From Methylocapsa sp. S129 (GTDB lineage Bacteria > Pseudomonadota > Alphaproteobacteria > Rhizobiales > Beijerinckiaceae), in NCBI RefSeq assembly GCF_009765995.1, contig NZ_LMUI01000011.1, forward strand, positions 304,285 to 368,284: a DNA stretch of 64,000 bases. The letters are read 5' to 3'. Below, one piece after another: positions 56,088-64,000 of this stretch. The notes beneath the pieces are model-generated. The model worked only from the letters and a program-made list of their open reading frames with translations. It was not told where the DNA came from and did no database searches. Positions within the stretch are counted from its first letter, which is position 1. The number at the start of each line of letters is the position of its first letter. A program made the position numbers and the translations under genes.

Positions 56088-56196
56088 GGCGGGTGGTTAG
56101 CATGACGGGCGGCGGAGGGAAACCGCCCGCTATGCGAGATACCGGAAGGAATTATGGGACGCCTCGCCGTCGCGGTGGCGACGGCAAGTGGCTCGC

Positions 56197-57186
56197 TCAG
56201 GCTGCGCCAAGACGCAGCAAGTCGTGGAGATGAACGATTCCGACAACGGTTTTGTCGTCGTCGACGACGAGAAGAACGGAAATCTTGCCGCTGAGGACCT
56301 CCAACGCCTCGGCCACCAGCGCGTCGGACGCGATGGTGATCGGCGCGCGAGTCATGATCTGCGTCACCGGCAAATCCATCAGGTCGGACCTCATATGCCG
56401 ACGCAGATCGCCGTCGGTAATGATCCCCGCCAGGCGCCCCTCGCCATCGAAGACGCCGACGCAGCCAAATCTTTTGCTGGAAATCTCGACGACCGCCGCC
56501 GACATCCGGGCGTCGACGGTCACCCTAGGAATCTCCTCTCCTTTGTGCATGACGTCGCGCACCAGCATCAGTTTGGCGCCGAGCTTGCCGCCGGGATGGA
56601 AGACGCTGAAATCGAGCGCGGTGAAGCCCTTGCTCTCCATCAAAGCCATCGCGAGCGCATCGCCGAGCACGAGTTGCATCGTCGTCGAGGTCGTCGGCGC
56701 AAGGCCATGCGGGCAGGCCTCCTTCACGAGCGGCAAGGTCAGGCAAATGTCGGCCTTGCGCCCCAGCGTGCTTCCGGCGTCGGCCGTCACCGCAATCAAG
56801 GGAATGCTGTAACGACTGACGTAAGTGACAATAGCGGCGAGTTCGGCGGTCTCGCCCGACCATGAAATGGCCAGGACGACATCGCCGTTCTGCACCATGC
56901 CCAGATCGCCATGGCTGGCTTCGGCCGAGTGGAGGAAAGTCGCAGGCCGGCCGGTCGAGGCAAGGGTGGCGGCGATCTTGCGCGCCACAAGGCCCGATTT
57001 TCCCATGCCCGTGACAATGACCCGACCCGGCGCCTCGGCCATCGCCCTTACCGCTTCTTCGAAAGCTCTTCCAAGGCTCTGTGGTTCACCCGAAACCAAA
57101 GCAGCCTCGATCGACGATAGGCCTTCCCGGGCGACCCCTAGGGTTCTCAGCGCGGAGACGACCGATGATGGCGATGGAGCGTTCAT
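56197..57186 (-). CDS. kpsF: Arabinose-5-phosphate isomerase (KpsF/GutQ family)
   Basis: Converts ribulose 5-phosphate to arabinose 5-phosphate for Kdo, the inner-core sugar of lipopolysaccharide. 329 residues. The SIS domain (about 45-180) has VTGMGKSGLVARKIAATLAST and SHGDLGMVQNGDVVLAISWSGET, and two CBS domains follow (about 205-325). The ATG at 57186 is preferred over an upstream one by family length. It is divergent from an outer-membrane protein gene, with a CtrA-type palindrome in between. Confidence 0.95.
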   Translation of the reverse strand: MNAPSPSSVVSALRTLGVAREGLSSIEAALVSGEPQSLGRAFEEAVRAMAEAPGRVIVTGMGKSGLVARKIAATLASTGRPATFLHSAEASHGDLGMVQNGDVVLAISWSGETAELAAIVTYVSRYSIPLIAVTADAGSTLGRKADICLTLPLVKEACPHGLAPTTSTTMQLVLGDALAMALMESKGFTALDFSVFHPGGKLGAKLMLVRDVMHKGEEIPRVTVDARMSAAVVEISSKRFGCVGVFDGEGRLAGIITDGDLRRHMRSDLMDLPVTQIMTRAPITIASDALVAEALEVLSGKISVLLVVDDDKTVVGIVHLHDLLRLGAA

Positions 57187-57244
57187 GCCCGCTCTTATCA
57201 CCGGGCTCGCGCTATTGCACCTCCGATCGCCAACACGCAACTCT

Positions 57245-57263
57245 GGTTAAGCGGACATTAACC
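57245..57263. promoter_or_regulatory. Perfect CtrA-type palindrome
   Basis: GGTTAA (57245-57250), GCGGACA, TTAACC (57258-57263) is a complete TTAA-N7-TTAAC site with extended symmetry. It lies between the divergent kpsF (start 57186) and the outer-membrane protein gene (start 57329), 59 and 66 bases away. CtrA is the cell-cycle response regulator of Alphaproteobacteria. The match is exact; regulation of either gene is inferred. Confidence 0.65.
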
Positions 57264-57328
57264 ATACCGGCATAACGCTCGGACGGTATCGCGCGCGGCT
57301 AGGAAACACCGGCGCGCCGAGAGGGCCA

Positions 57329-58891
57329 TTGTCGCTGCGTTCCCCATTGCCCCGCCGCGCCTGGCAGCCCGCAGTGGCGGCCCTCGCTATCGCTATGGGT
57401 TTTTCCGCCGCGCCGGCGCGCGCGCAGGATGCGTCGCCGGCTCCGCTAGGGCTCAAGGACAGCGATGGCGGCCTGTCGCCCGCATCGCCGCCCCCGCCGG
57501 GCTCCGCATCGGACAATCCGCAACCGGACGCGCAAGAGACGACGAACGCACAAAACGACGCGCAGCCGAAAAAACCGATCCGGCGCAAACCGCCGCCGTT
57601 GGCTGCCCTGCTACCCTATAAAAAAGCGCAGCGCGCCGGACTGCCTGGCGGGCCGCCAGCGTTCGATCCGGCGAAGACACCGCCGCCTACGGTCGCGGCC
57701 TTGCCGCCGATCCCGGTCAAGCATCGGCCGCCGGTGGACGACAAGCCGTTCGATCCGGTCGGAATCATGGCGGGCGATTTCAAGCTCCTCCCGACGATCG
57801 AGGAGGATGTGGGCTATGCCAGCAATCCGTCCTTTCTGTCGGGTCCGACCAAGGGCTCGACTTACGAAAGCACGCAGGCAGGCCTGGGCTTCCAGTCGGA
57901 CTGGGCGCGCGACGAGCTGAAGGGCAGCTTCATCGGGGGCTATACGGACTATTTCAACGCACATCAGGCGGACAGTCCCAATGGCAGCGGCACGATCGAC
58001 GGGCGGCTGGACGTATCGCGCGATTTTTCGGTCGATGGCGAAGGGCGTTTCTCGATCGCGACGCAGACGCCCGGCTCCGTCACGCTGCCCACCGGCGTCG
58101 TGCTTTCGGGAAACGAGCGTCCTCTGGTCGAGACCTATGGCGCGACGCTCGGCGGCGTACAGAAATTCGGCGATCTCGCGATCTCGCTACATGGAACGCT
58201 GGACCGAACCGACTATGAGAACGCGACGCTCGCCGACGGATCGTCTGAAAATCTCGCCAGCGACGATTTCACCGCCTGGGGGTTGCGCGCGCGGGCGGCC
58301 TATCAGATCAGCCCGATCATTTCGCCCTTCATCGAGACGGTGATCGATATGAGGCGCTATGACGAGGCTGTCGATTTCACCGGCTATGAACGCAACTCAA
58401 ATGGCGCGCTGGGGCGGGCGGGCGTCACCCTGGCGCTAACCGGCCAACTCACGGGCGAGGCGAGTCTGGGCTATGGCGAACGTCAATATCAGGACGCCCG
58501 GCTGCCCGATCTGCACGCGCCGCTGGTGGACGCCTCGCTCATCTGGTCGGCGACCCCCTTGACGACGGTTACCCTGAAAACCAGCACCACTTTGGCCGAC
58601 ACCACGAACGCCGGAGATTCCGGAGCGGTCTCGCGCGGCTATACGATCGACGTGTCGCATGCGCTGCTGCGCAACTTCACGATTGGCGCCAGCGCCGGCT
58701 ATGCGACCGACGTCTATGCCGGCGCGCCGCTGCATGATGCGACGACAAGCTTCGGCCTACACGCCGATTATAATGTGACCCGCGACATCGTCCTGCGCGC
58801 CAGCGCCAACCACACCCAGTTCACCTCCAGTGCGCCCGGCAATAATTATATCGCCAATGTCTTCATGCTCGGGCTGCGCTTTCAGCGCTAG
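57329..58891 (+). CDS. Outer-membrane beta-barrel protein with proline-rich linker
   Basis: A 520-residue secreted protein. A signal peptide (about 1-32, ALAIAMGFSAAPARAQ) is followed by a Pro- and Lys-rich linker (about 33-140; PKKPIRRKPPP, PPTVAALPPIPVKHRPP) and a C-terminal barrel (about 145-520) of alternating-residue strands with repeated Gly and Tyr, ending NVFMLGLRFQR. It resembles outer-membrane beta-barrel proteins associated with polysaccharide loci; no precise function can be assigned. The start is a TTG at 57329 with GAGAGGG upstream. It is convergent with galU. Confidence 0.78.
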   Translation: MSLRSPLPRRAWQPAVAALAIAMGFSAAPARAQDASPAPLGLKDSDGGLSPASPPPPGSASDNPQPDAQETTNAQNDAQPKKPIRRKPPPLAALLPYKKAQRAGLPGGPPAFDPAKTPPPTVAALPPIPVKHRPPVDDKPFDPVGIMAGDFKLLPTIEEDVGYASNPSFLSGPTKGSTYESTQAGLGFQSDWARDELKGSFIGGYTDYFNAHQADSPNGSGTIDGRLDVSRDFSVDGEGRFSIATQTPGSVTLPTGVVLSGNERPLVETYGATLGGVQKFGDLAISLHGTLDRTDYENATLADGSSENLASDDFTAWGLRARAAYQISPIISPFIETVIDMRRYDEAVDFTGYERNSNGALGRAGVTLALTGQLTGEASLGYGERQYQDARLPDLHAPLVDASLIWSATPLTTVTLKTSTTLADTTNAGDSGAVSRGYTIDVSHALLRNFTIGASAGYATDVYAGAPLHDATTSFGLHADYNVTRDIVLRASANHTQFTSSAPGNNYIANVFMLGLRFQR

Positions 58892-58900
58892 GCGAAGCGG

Positions 58901-59782
58901 CTAGCCGACGAGCTTTTCGATTTCCGCGCGCAAAGCCGGCGCAAGATCGGGACGATCGAGCGCGAAAGCGATATTGGCGGTCAGAAAACCCAGTTTTGAG
59001 CCGCAATCATAGGTGCGCCCATCGAAGCGGACGCCATGGAAAGCCTGGCTTTTGGAGAGCTGGACCATCCCGTCGGTGAGCTGGATCTCGCCACCCGCTC
59101 CCTTTTCGACGCGCTCCAGAATCCCGAAGATTTCCGGTTGCAGAATGTATCGGCCCGAAATGATGAGATTGGACGGGGCGGTCCCCTGTTTCGGCTTTTC
59201 GACCATGCCCGTGATCTCAAAGGAAGAGCCGTGATCGGCGCCGACCGCGACAATGCCATATTGGTGGGTTTCCTCCGGCAGAACTTCCTCGACGGCGATA
59301 ATATTGCCGCCGTGCCGGTCATAGGCTTCCAGGCACTGGGCGAGGCAGCGATTGTTAGAGCGGCCCGCCATCGTGATCATATCGGGCAGCAGCACCGCGA
59401 AGGGCTCGTCGCCGATGATTTCGCGGGCGCACCATACCGCGTGGCCAAGGCCCAGCGGCGCCTGCTGGCGCGTGAAGCTCATCGCGCCGGCGGCGGGCAG
59501 GTCGGCCATCAGCGCCTCATATTCCTTTCGCTTGCCGCGCCGCGTCAGCGTGTCCTCGAGTTCGTAACTCATGTCGAAATGATCTTCGATGACCGCCTTG
59601 TTGCGGCCGGTGACGAAGACGAAATGCTCGATGCCGGCTTCGCGCGCCTCGTCTACGACATGCTGGAGCACCGGACGGTCGACGATCGTCAGCATTTCCT
59701 TGGGAACGGCCTTGGTGGCGGGCAGAAATCGCGTGCCGAGACCCGCGACGGGCAGGACGGCCTTCCGGATAGGCTTGTTCAT
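58901..59782 (-). CDS. galU: UTP-glucose-1-phosphate uridylyltransferase
   Basis: Makes UDP-glucose for polysaccharides and LPS. 293 residues, nucleotidyltransferase fold. The N-terminal [31 protein letters not shown] is the family signature, with the UTP-binding loop [22 protein letters not shown] and the [10 protein letters not shown] segment (Asp for the metal) follow. The ATG at 59782 is chosen because the frame further upstream has no family match. It is divergent from galE, which uses the same UDP-glucose. Confidence 0.96.
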   Translation of the reverse strand: MNKPIRKAVLPVAGLGTRFLPATKAVPKEMLTIVDRPVLQHVVDEAREAGIEHFVFVTGRNKAVIEDHFDMSYELEDTLTRRGKRKEYEALMADLPAAGAMSFTRQQAPLGLGHAVWCAREIIGDEPFAVLLPDMITMAGRSNNRCLAQCLEAYDRHGGNIIAVEEVLPEETHQYGIVAVGADHGSSFEITGMVEKPKQGTAPSNLIISGRYILQPEIFGILERVEKGAGGEIQLTDGMVQLSKSQAFHGVRFDGRTYDCGSKLGFLTANIAFALDRPDLAPALRAEIEKLVG

Positions 59783-59976
59783 CTCTTTTCCTCGGCTTCT
59801 TCGTAATTCTGCTTCCATTATCATGTGCGCGATCGATATTGCGATGTCGAGGCCCTCAAACGCGCGATTGCCGCCGAGGTGACGCTCCCTTAGCAATTTT
59901 TGCGCTATTCAAATCGCTGTCGACGATCGAGGCGAATGATCGCGCCGTGAGACAAGGCCACGCGCAGGGGAAACGA

Positions 59977-60963
59977 ATGTCAGTTTTGGTCACCGGCGGC
60001 GCCGGCTACATTGGCGGCCATATGGCGTTGGGGCTGACGGACGCCGGAGAAAAGATCGTCGTCGTCGACAATCTGTCGACCGGATTCGCCTGGGCGGTTC
60101 CCGCGACGGCGACGCTCGCCATCGGCGATTTCGGCGATAGCGAGCTGGTAGCGCGGCTGATTGACGAGCATGAAGTCGATTCCATCGCCCATTTCGCGGC
60201 GAAAATCGTTGTGCCGGAATCGGTCGCCGATCCTCTCGGTTATTACCTCAACAACACCTCCAAGGCGCGCAACCTGATCGAATGCGCGGTGAAAAAGGGA
60301 GTCCGCAACTTCATCTTTTCATCGACCGCGGCGGTCTATGGCGAGACGACGTCCGAGCCTGTCGCCGAAACCGCCGCGCTCAATCCGGTGTCGCCGTACG
60401 GCCGCTCGAAGCTAATGGTCGAATGGATGCTGGCCGACGCCGGACGCGCGCACGACCTACGCCATGTCGTGCTGCGCTATTTCAACGTCGCGGGCGCCGA
60501 TCCCCAGGGACGGCTTGGCCAATCCACGCCAAACGCCACCCATTTGATCAAACGCGCCGTGCAAACCGCGCTGGGACGCCATGCGGACCTCAACGTATTC
60601 GGACAAGACTATCCCACACGCGACGGAACCTGCCTGCGCGATTATATCCAAGTCAGCGACCTGATCGACGCGCATATGGCGGCGCTCGCCTATCTCCGGG
60701 GCGGCGGCGCGAGCCTGATATGCAATTGCGGCTATGGCCGGGGCTATTCCGTCAAAGAGGTCGTCGAGGTCGTCAAACGCGTTTCCGGCGTGGATTTCAA
60801 GGTCAATATCGCAGGCCGGCGCGATGGCGATCCCGCCGCGATCGTGGCGCAGGCCGACCTCATCCGTCGCGAACTGGGCTGGCGTCCGCAGCGCGACAAC
60901 CTCGATGAGATCGTCAGACAGGCGCTCGACTGGGAGCGGCGCCTCCATAATAGGCAAAACTGA
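59977..60963 (+). CDS. galE: UDP-glucose 4-epimerase
   Basis: Interconverts UDP-glucose and UDP-galactose. 328 residues, extended SDR fold. NAD motif VTGGAGYIGGHMALGL at the start, catalytic Ser/Tyr/Lys in FSSTAAVYGE and SPYGRSKLMVEWML, and RYFNVAGADPQGRLGQ in the substrate region. The ATG at 59977 follows a GGGGAAAC stretch. It is divergent from galU, and the pair supplies exopolysaccharide precursors. About 145 bases separate it from the Liv operon. Confidence 0.95.
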   Translation: MSVLVTGGAGYIGGHMALGLTDAGEKIVVVDNLSTGFAWAVPATATLAIGDFGDSELVARLIDEHEVDSIAHFAAKIVVPESVADPLGYYLNNTSKARNLIECAVKKGVRNFIFSSTAAVYGETTSEPVAETAALNPVSPYGRSKLMVEWMLADAGRAHDLRHVVLRYFNVAGADPQGRLGQSTPNATHLIKRAVQTALGRHADLNVFGQDYPTRDGTCLRDYIQVSDLIDAHMAALAYLRGGGASLICNCGYGRGYSVKEVVEVVKRVSGVDFKVNIAGRRDGDPAAIVAQADLIRRELGWRPQRDNLDEIVRQALDWERRLHNRQN

Positions 60964-61108
60964 CTCCGCCCCGCCGACTACGCCAAAAGTCGCGGCCAGC
61001 CGAGACAGATTCGTGATGCAGTCCGCGCAGACCTCGGCTAGAACTCTCCCCAACCGGGTTGCGTCCAGACGGACAATTCGATCCGACTGGAAGGGGAGAG
61101 CGAACGCG

Positions 61109-61888
61109 ATGCTTGCGACCGGGCAGGGCGCAACGGCGGGGGACTATATCCTCGTCACCGAAGGCCTGACCAAGGCGTTCGGGGGCTTTTGCGCCGTTTC
61201 CGAGGTCAATCTGAAGGTGCGGCGGGGCTCGATACACGCCTTGATCGGACCGAATGGCGCGGGCAAGACGACCTGCTTCAATATGCTCACTAAGTTCCTC
61301 AATCCGAGCCGCGGGCGCATCGTCTATAATGGCCGCGACATTACCGCCGCCAAACCCGCCGATGTGGCGCGCCTCGGCCTGGTGCGCTCGTTCCAGATAT
61401 CGGCCGTCTTCCCCCATCTGACGGCGCTCGAAAATGTGCGGATCGCGCTCCAGCGCAAGCGCGGCGATTCCTTCGACTTCTGGCGTTCGAAACGCGTTCT
61501 GGACCAACTCAACGACCGCGCGAGCGAATTGCTCGCCGATGTCGGCCTCCATGAATTCGCCAATGTCGCGGCGGGCGAAATGTCCTATGGGCGCAAACGC
61601 GCGCTCGAAATTGCGACCACGCTTGCGCTCGACCCGCAGATGCTGCTGCTCGACGAACCGATGGCCGGCATGGGCCACGAAGACGTCGAGCGCGCCGCCG
61701 CTCTGATCAAGCGCGTTTCAGCCAATCGGACCATTCTGATGGTCGAGCATAATTTGCAGGTGGTCGCCAATCTCTCGGACACGATAACCGTCCTGACGCG
61801 CGGCAAGGTGCTGGCCGAAGGCGATTATTCCAGCGTGTCGAAAAATCCGGAAGTGCGGCAGGCCTATCTCGGAGTGGGGCATGACTGA
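61109..61888 (+). CDS. Branched-chain amino acid-type ABC importer ATPase (LivG-like)
   Basis: A 259-residue ATPase of the HAAT family. Walker A GPNGAGKTTCFNMLT, a signature loop AAGEMSYGRKRALEIATTLA, Walker B MLLLDEPMAGMG and switch His in VEHNLQ are present. The signature MSYGRKR replaces the usual LSYGQQR. AAGGGGAG lies 11 bases before the ATG at 61109. First gene of an operon with the LivF-like, binding-protein and LivH-like genes. The substrate may be a branched-chain amino acid, urea or short amide. Confidence 0.9.
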   Translation: MLATGQGATAGDYILVTEGLTKAFGGFCAVSEVNLKVRRGSIHALIGPNGAGKTTCFNMLTKFLNPSRGRIVYNGRDITAAKPADVARLGLVRSFQISAVFPHLTALENVRIALQRKRGDSFDFWRSKRVLDQLNDRASELLADVGLHEFANVAAGEMSYGRKRALEIATTLALDPQMLLLDEPMAGMGHEDVERAAALIKRVSANRTILMVEHNLQVVANLSDTITVLTRGKVLAEGDYSSVSKNPEVRQAYLGVGHD

Positions 61889-62627
61889 CGCGATGCTCGC
61901 TCCGGCGAAAACGGCGAGCGCGGCGGCGCCTCTGCTCAAAATCTCGGGCCTCGAGGCATGGTATGGCGAATCCCATATCTTGCACGGCGTCGATTTCGAC
62001 GTGCGGCCGGGCGAGGTCGTCACCTTGCTGGGGCGCAATGGCGCGGGCAAGACGACGACGCTGAAATCCATCATGGGAATCGTCGGCAAACGCAAGGGAT
62101 CGGCGCGTTTCGAGGGGAAGGAGATCATCGGCCTCGCCTCCGATCGCATCGCCCGGCTCGGCATCGCGCTGTGCCCGGAGGAGCGCGGCATATTCGCCAG
62201 CCTGAGCGTCCAGGAAAACCTGATGCTGCCGCCGCGGATCGCCGCGTCGGGCGGCCTGACTTTGGACCGCATCTTTACGCTGTTTCCCAATTTGAAGGAG
62301 CGCCTGGCCAGCGGCGGAAGCAAATTGTCGGGCGGCGAACAGCAGATGCTGGCAATCGCGCGCATCCTGCGCACCGGCGCAAAGCTCCTCATGCTCGACG
62401 AGCCGACCGAGGGCCTTGCGCCCGTCATCATCCAGCAGATCGGTCGCACCATCGCCGAACTCAAGCAGGAGGGGTTCACCATTTTGCTCGTCGAGCAGAA
62501 TTTCCGTTTTGCCTCGACCGTGGCCGACCGCTATTTCGTGATGGAGCATGGCCGCGTCATCGATGCCTTCGCCAATTCCGAACTCGAAGCCAATATGGGC
62601 AAATTGCATGACTATCTCGGCGTTTGA
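61881..62627 (+). CDS. Branched-chain amino acid-type ABC importer ATPase (LivF-like)
   Basis: A 248-residue partner ATPase. Walker A GRNGAGKTTTLKSIMG, signature LSGGEQQMLAIARIL, Walker B LLMLDEPTEGLAP and the terminal switch VEQNFRF are intact. It starts 8 bases inside the end of the LivG-like gene, so translation is coupled. The C-terminal DANSELEAN-like tail is typical of LivF. Confidence 0.92.
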   Translation: MTDAMLAPAKTASAAAPLLKISGLEAWYGESHILHGVDFDVRPGEVVTLLGRNGAGKTTTLKSIMGIVGKRKGSARFEGKEIIGLASDRIARLGIALCPEERGIFASLSVQENLMLPPRIAASGGLTLDRIFTLFPNLKERLASGGSKLSGGEQQMLAIARILRTGAKLLMLDEPTEGLAPVIIQQIGRTIAELKQEGFTILLVEQNFRFASTVADRYFVMEHGRVIDAFANSELEANMGKLHDYLGV

Positions 62628-62681
62628 GCCCGCCGCCGCCAAGCCAATTTCCGAAAAACCAATCACCAGGGAGACCGCCCC

Positions 62682-63893
62682 ATGAAATCGACTTGCCTCA
62701 GTGCGCTTATGGCGAGCCTGCTGCTCACCACCGCCGCCTTCGCCGACGACAAGATCGTCAAGCTCGGCGAATTGGACGATCAATCCGGGCTCTACGCCGA
62801 TAGCGGCGGCCCTGGTTCCGTACTGTCGGTCAATATGGCTGTCGAAGACAGCGGTTTGCGCGCCAAGGGTTGGACGATAGACGTGATCTCGGCCGATCAT
62901 CAGAACAAACCTGATCTCGCCGCCAATATCGCTCGTCAATGGTTCGACGTCGACAAAGTAGACGCCATCATCGGCGTGCAGAATTCCGGCACCGCCTTAG
63001 CGGTGACGAGCGTCGCGAAGGAGAAAAACGGCGTATTCTTGGATTCGGGCGCGGCGAGTTCCGACCTGACGGGCAAGGCCTGCAACGCCAATATGATTCA
63101 CTGGGCCTACGACACCTATGCGCTCGCCAACGGAACTGGCAAAGCGCTTGTCAAGGAGGGGGGCGACTCGTGGTTCTTTATCACCGCCGACTACGCCTTC
63201 GGGCACGCCCTGCAACGCGACACTTCCGCGGTCGTGGAGGCTAACGGCGGCAAGGTCGTCGGCAGCGCCAACGTACCCCTCAACACCCCAGACTTCTCGT
63301 CTTTCCTGCTGCAGGCGCAGTCTTCCAAAGCGAAGGTCATCGGCCTCGCCAACGCCGGCGGCGACACGACGAATTCCATCAAGCAGGCCCATGAATTCGG
63401 CATTGTGGAGGGCGGCCAGAAGCTCGCCGCTTTGCTGACCTTCATCTCCAACGTCCACGCGCTCGGACTCGATGTCGCGCAGGGCCTGACGCTCACTTCG
63501 ACCTTTTATTGGGACATGAACGACGGCACCCGCGCCTTCTCGAAACGATGGTCCGAGCGGATGAAGAGCCATGCGGAGCCGACGATGGTCCAGGCCGGCG
63601 ACTATGCCTCGACGCTTCACTATCTCAAGGCGCTGGAAGCGCTCGGCGGCAATCCTCATGACGGCGCGAAAGTCGTCGCCAAAATGAAGGAATTGCCGAC
63701 CGACGATCCTTTGTTTGGCAAGGGGACGATCCGCATCGACGGGCGCAAGATCCATCCCGCCTATCTCTTCGAAGTGAAGAAGCCTTCGGAATCGAAATAT
63801 CCCTGGGATTATTACAAGCTTCTCGCCACCATCCCCGCCGATGAAGCTTTCCGACCGCTCGCCCAAAGCGAGTGCCCGCTCGTCAAGAAGTAA
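62682..63893 (+). CDS. Periplasmic binding protein of the Liv-type importer
   Basis: A 403-residue periplasmic protein with a signal peptide (about 1-21, LMASLLLTTAAFAD). The Peripla_BP_6 fold is shown by KLGELDDQSGLYADSGGPGS at the start, VDAIIGVQNSGTALAVTSVAKEKNGVFLDSGAAS and FFITADYAFGHALQRD. It resembles binding proteins annotated for branched-chain amino acids or urea, but the ligand pocket cannot be read from sequence. An 11-pair stem-loop follows the gene, before the permease, as is usual for raising binding-protein output. Confidence 0.9.
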   Translation: MKSTCLSALMASLLLTTAAFADDKIVKLGELDDQSGLYADSGGPGSVLSVNMAVEDSGLRAKGWTIDVISADHQNKPDLAANIARQWFDVDKVDAIIGVQNSGTALAVTSVAKEKNGVFLDSGAASSDLTGKACNANMIHWAYDTYALANGTGKALVKEGGDSWFFITADYAFGHALQRDTSAVVEANGGKVVGSANVPLNTPDFSSFLLQAQSSKAKVIGLANAGGDTTNSIKQAHEFGIVEGGQKLAALLTFISNVHALGLDVAQGLTLTSTFYWDMNDGTRAFSKRWSERMKSHAEPTMVQAGDYASTLHYLKALEALGGNPHDGAKVVAKMKELPTDDPLFGKGTIRIDGRKIHPAYLFEVKKPSESKYPWDYYKLLATIPADEAFRPLAQSECPLVKK

Positions 63894-63901
63894 ATCCCAG
63901 C

Positions 63902-63931
63902 CGGCTGTTCCCTCATCCGGGGGAACGGCCG
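63902..63931 (+). promoter_or_regulatory. Intercistronic stem-loop between binding protein and permease
   Basis: Eleven pairs (63902-63912 with 63921-63931), one of them G-U, around an eight-base loop. There is no U-run. It sits 8 bases after the binding-protein stop and 25 bases before the permease start, where such stems protect upstream messages from 3' exonucleases or terminate partly. Confidence 0.6.
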
Positions 63932-63956
63932 ACGATCGACGGACGGGGCACCATCG

Positions 63957-64000
63957 ATGTTCGCTCTTCTGGGCATTTCGCCACAGCAATTATTCCAGCA
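63957..64000 (+). CDS. Start of a LivH-like permease gene, cut by the window edge
   Basis: The ATG at 63957 begins MFALLGISPQQLFQ, the usual start of LivH-type inner-membrane permeases, and the frame is open to the edge. GGGGCA lies nearby as a weak ribosome binding site. It completes the expected order ATPase-ATPase-binding protein-permease; a LivM partner would lie beyond. Only 14 codons are visible, so the call rests mainly on position. Confidence 0.65.
   Translation, partial: MFALLGISPQQLFQ

Noticed and set aside
1-64000. CRISPR array, prophage, integrative element, rRNA operon or riboswitch
   Set aside because: I saw no spaced direct repeats, phage structural or integrase genes, rRNA segments, or a recognisable metabolite-binding aptamer.

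Overview
The window is a 64 kb stretch of high-GC chromosome from an alphaproteobacterium, most likely a member of the Hyphomicrobiales close to Beijerinckiaceae, Methylocystaceae or Bradyrhizobium-type lineages. The reasons are the conserved blocks rnr-DUF983-NUDIX-(...)-rpmG, comEC/gltX, dnaG-rpoD and trpA-accD-folC, a class I lysyl-tRNA synthetase, a PmtA-type phospholipid methyltransferase, and DnaG and AccD that lack zinc ligands in the way seen in this order. Species cannot be fixed from the sequence alone.

Layout. 1-1.9 kb: threonine catabolism (kbl cut by the window edge, tdh). 2.0-2.7 kb: a two-gene DUF4160/DUF2442 module with its own promoter-operator. 2.7-12 kb: pyrB facing away from topA, then a PmtA-like methyltransferase, a higBA toxin-antitoxin pair, and the rnr-DUF983-NUDIX operon. 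12-13.7 kb: a poorly coding stretch with two unrecognised genes. 13.7-16.4 kb: ArsR-type regulator divergent from an EamA exporter, a small ABM-fold protein, and rpmG with a clear promoter and terminator. 16.4-25.8 kb: comEC, gltX, aspartate/glutamate racemase, an ABC importer with a fused permease and no binding protein, and gltA. 26-31 kb: Bcr/CflA efflux pump, a sugar epimerase-like dehydrogenase, a complete IS66-family element, and the truncated 3' end of a metallophosphatase gene. 31.1-35.5 kb: tRNA-Ile(CAU), rpoD, dnaG. 35.6-45.8 kb, mostly minus strand: a membrane c-di-GMP phosphodiesterase, GNAT acetyltransferase, M16 peptidase, thrC, mutM, recQ, epmA. 45.9-52.3 kb: efp, gnd, an amino-acid binding protein, a GspE_N-glycosyltransferase fusion, lysS. 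52.4-53 kb: parDE. 53-57.2 kb, minus strand: folC, accD, trpA, kpsF. 57.3-61 kb: outer-membrane barrel protein, galU, galE. 61-64 kb: a Liv-type importer operon (two ATPases, binding protein, start of the permease).

How the parts fit. Most genes are housekeeping: replication and transcription (topA, dnaG, rpoD, recQ, mutM), translation (gltX, lysS, efp with its lysyl-modifying enzyme epmA, rpmG, tRNA-Ile2), central and amino-acid metabolism (gltA, gnd, thrC, tdh/kbl, trpA, pyrB, accD, folC) and envelope polysaccharide supply (kpsF, galU, galE). Accessory pieces are three small two-gene modules (two toxin-antitoxin pairs and the DUF4160/DUF2442 pair), the IS66 element, the transport cassettes and the unrecognised genes near 12-13.7 kb.

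The most notable observations are a perfect CtrA-type palindrome between kpsF and the outer-membrane protein gene, a promoter whose spacer is an inverted repeat and whose start point falls on the start codon (DUF4160), paired operators across the higBA promoter, an IS66 insertion that lacks a target duplication and has removed most of a phosphatase gene, loss of all four zinc ligands in DnaG, and a GspE_N domain fused to a cellulose-synthase-like glycosyltransferase. I found no CRISPR array, prophage, rRNA or recognisable riboswitch.
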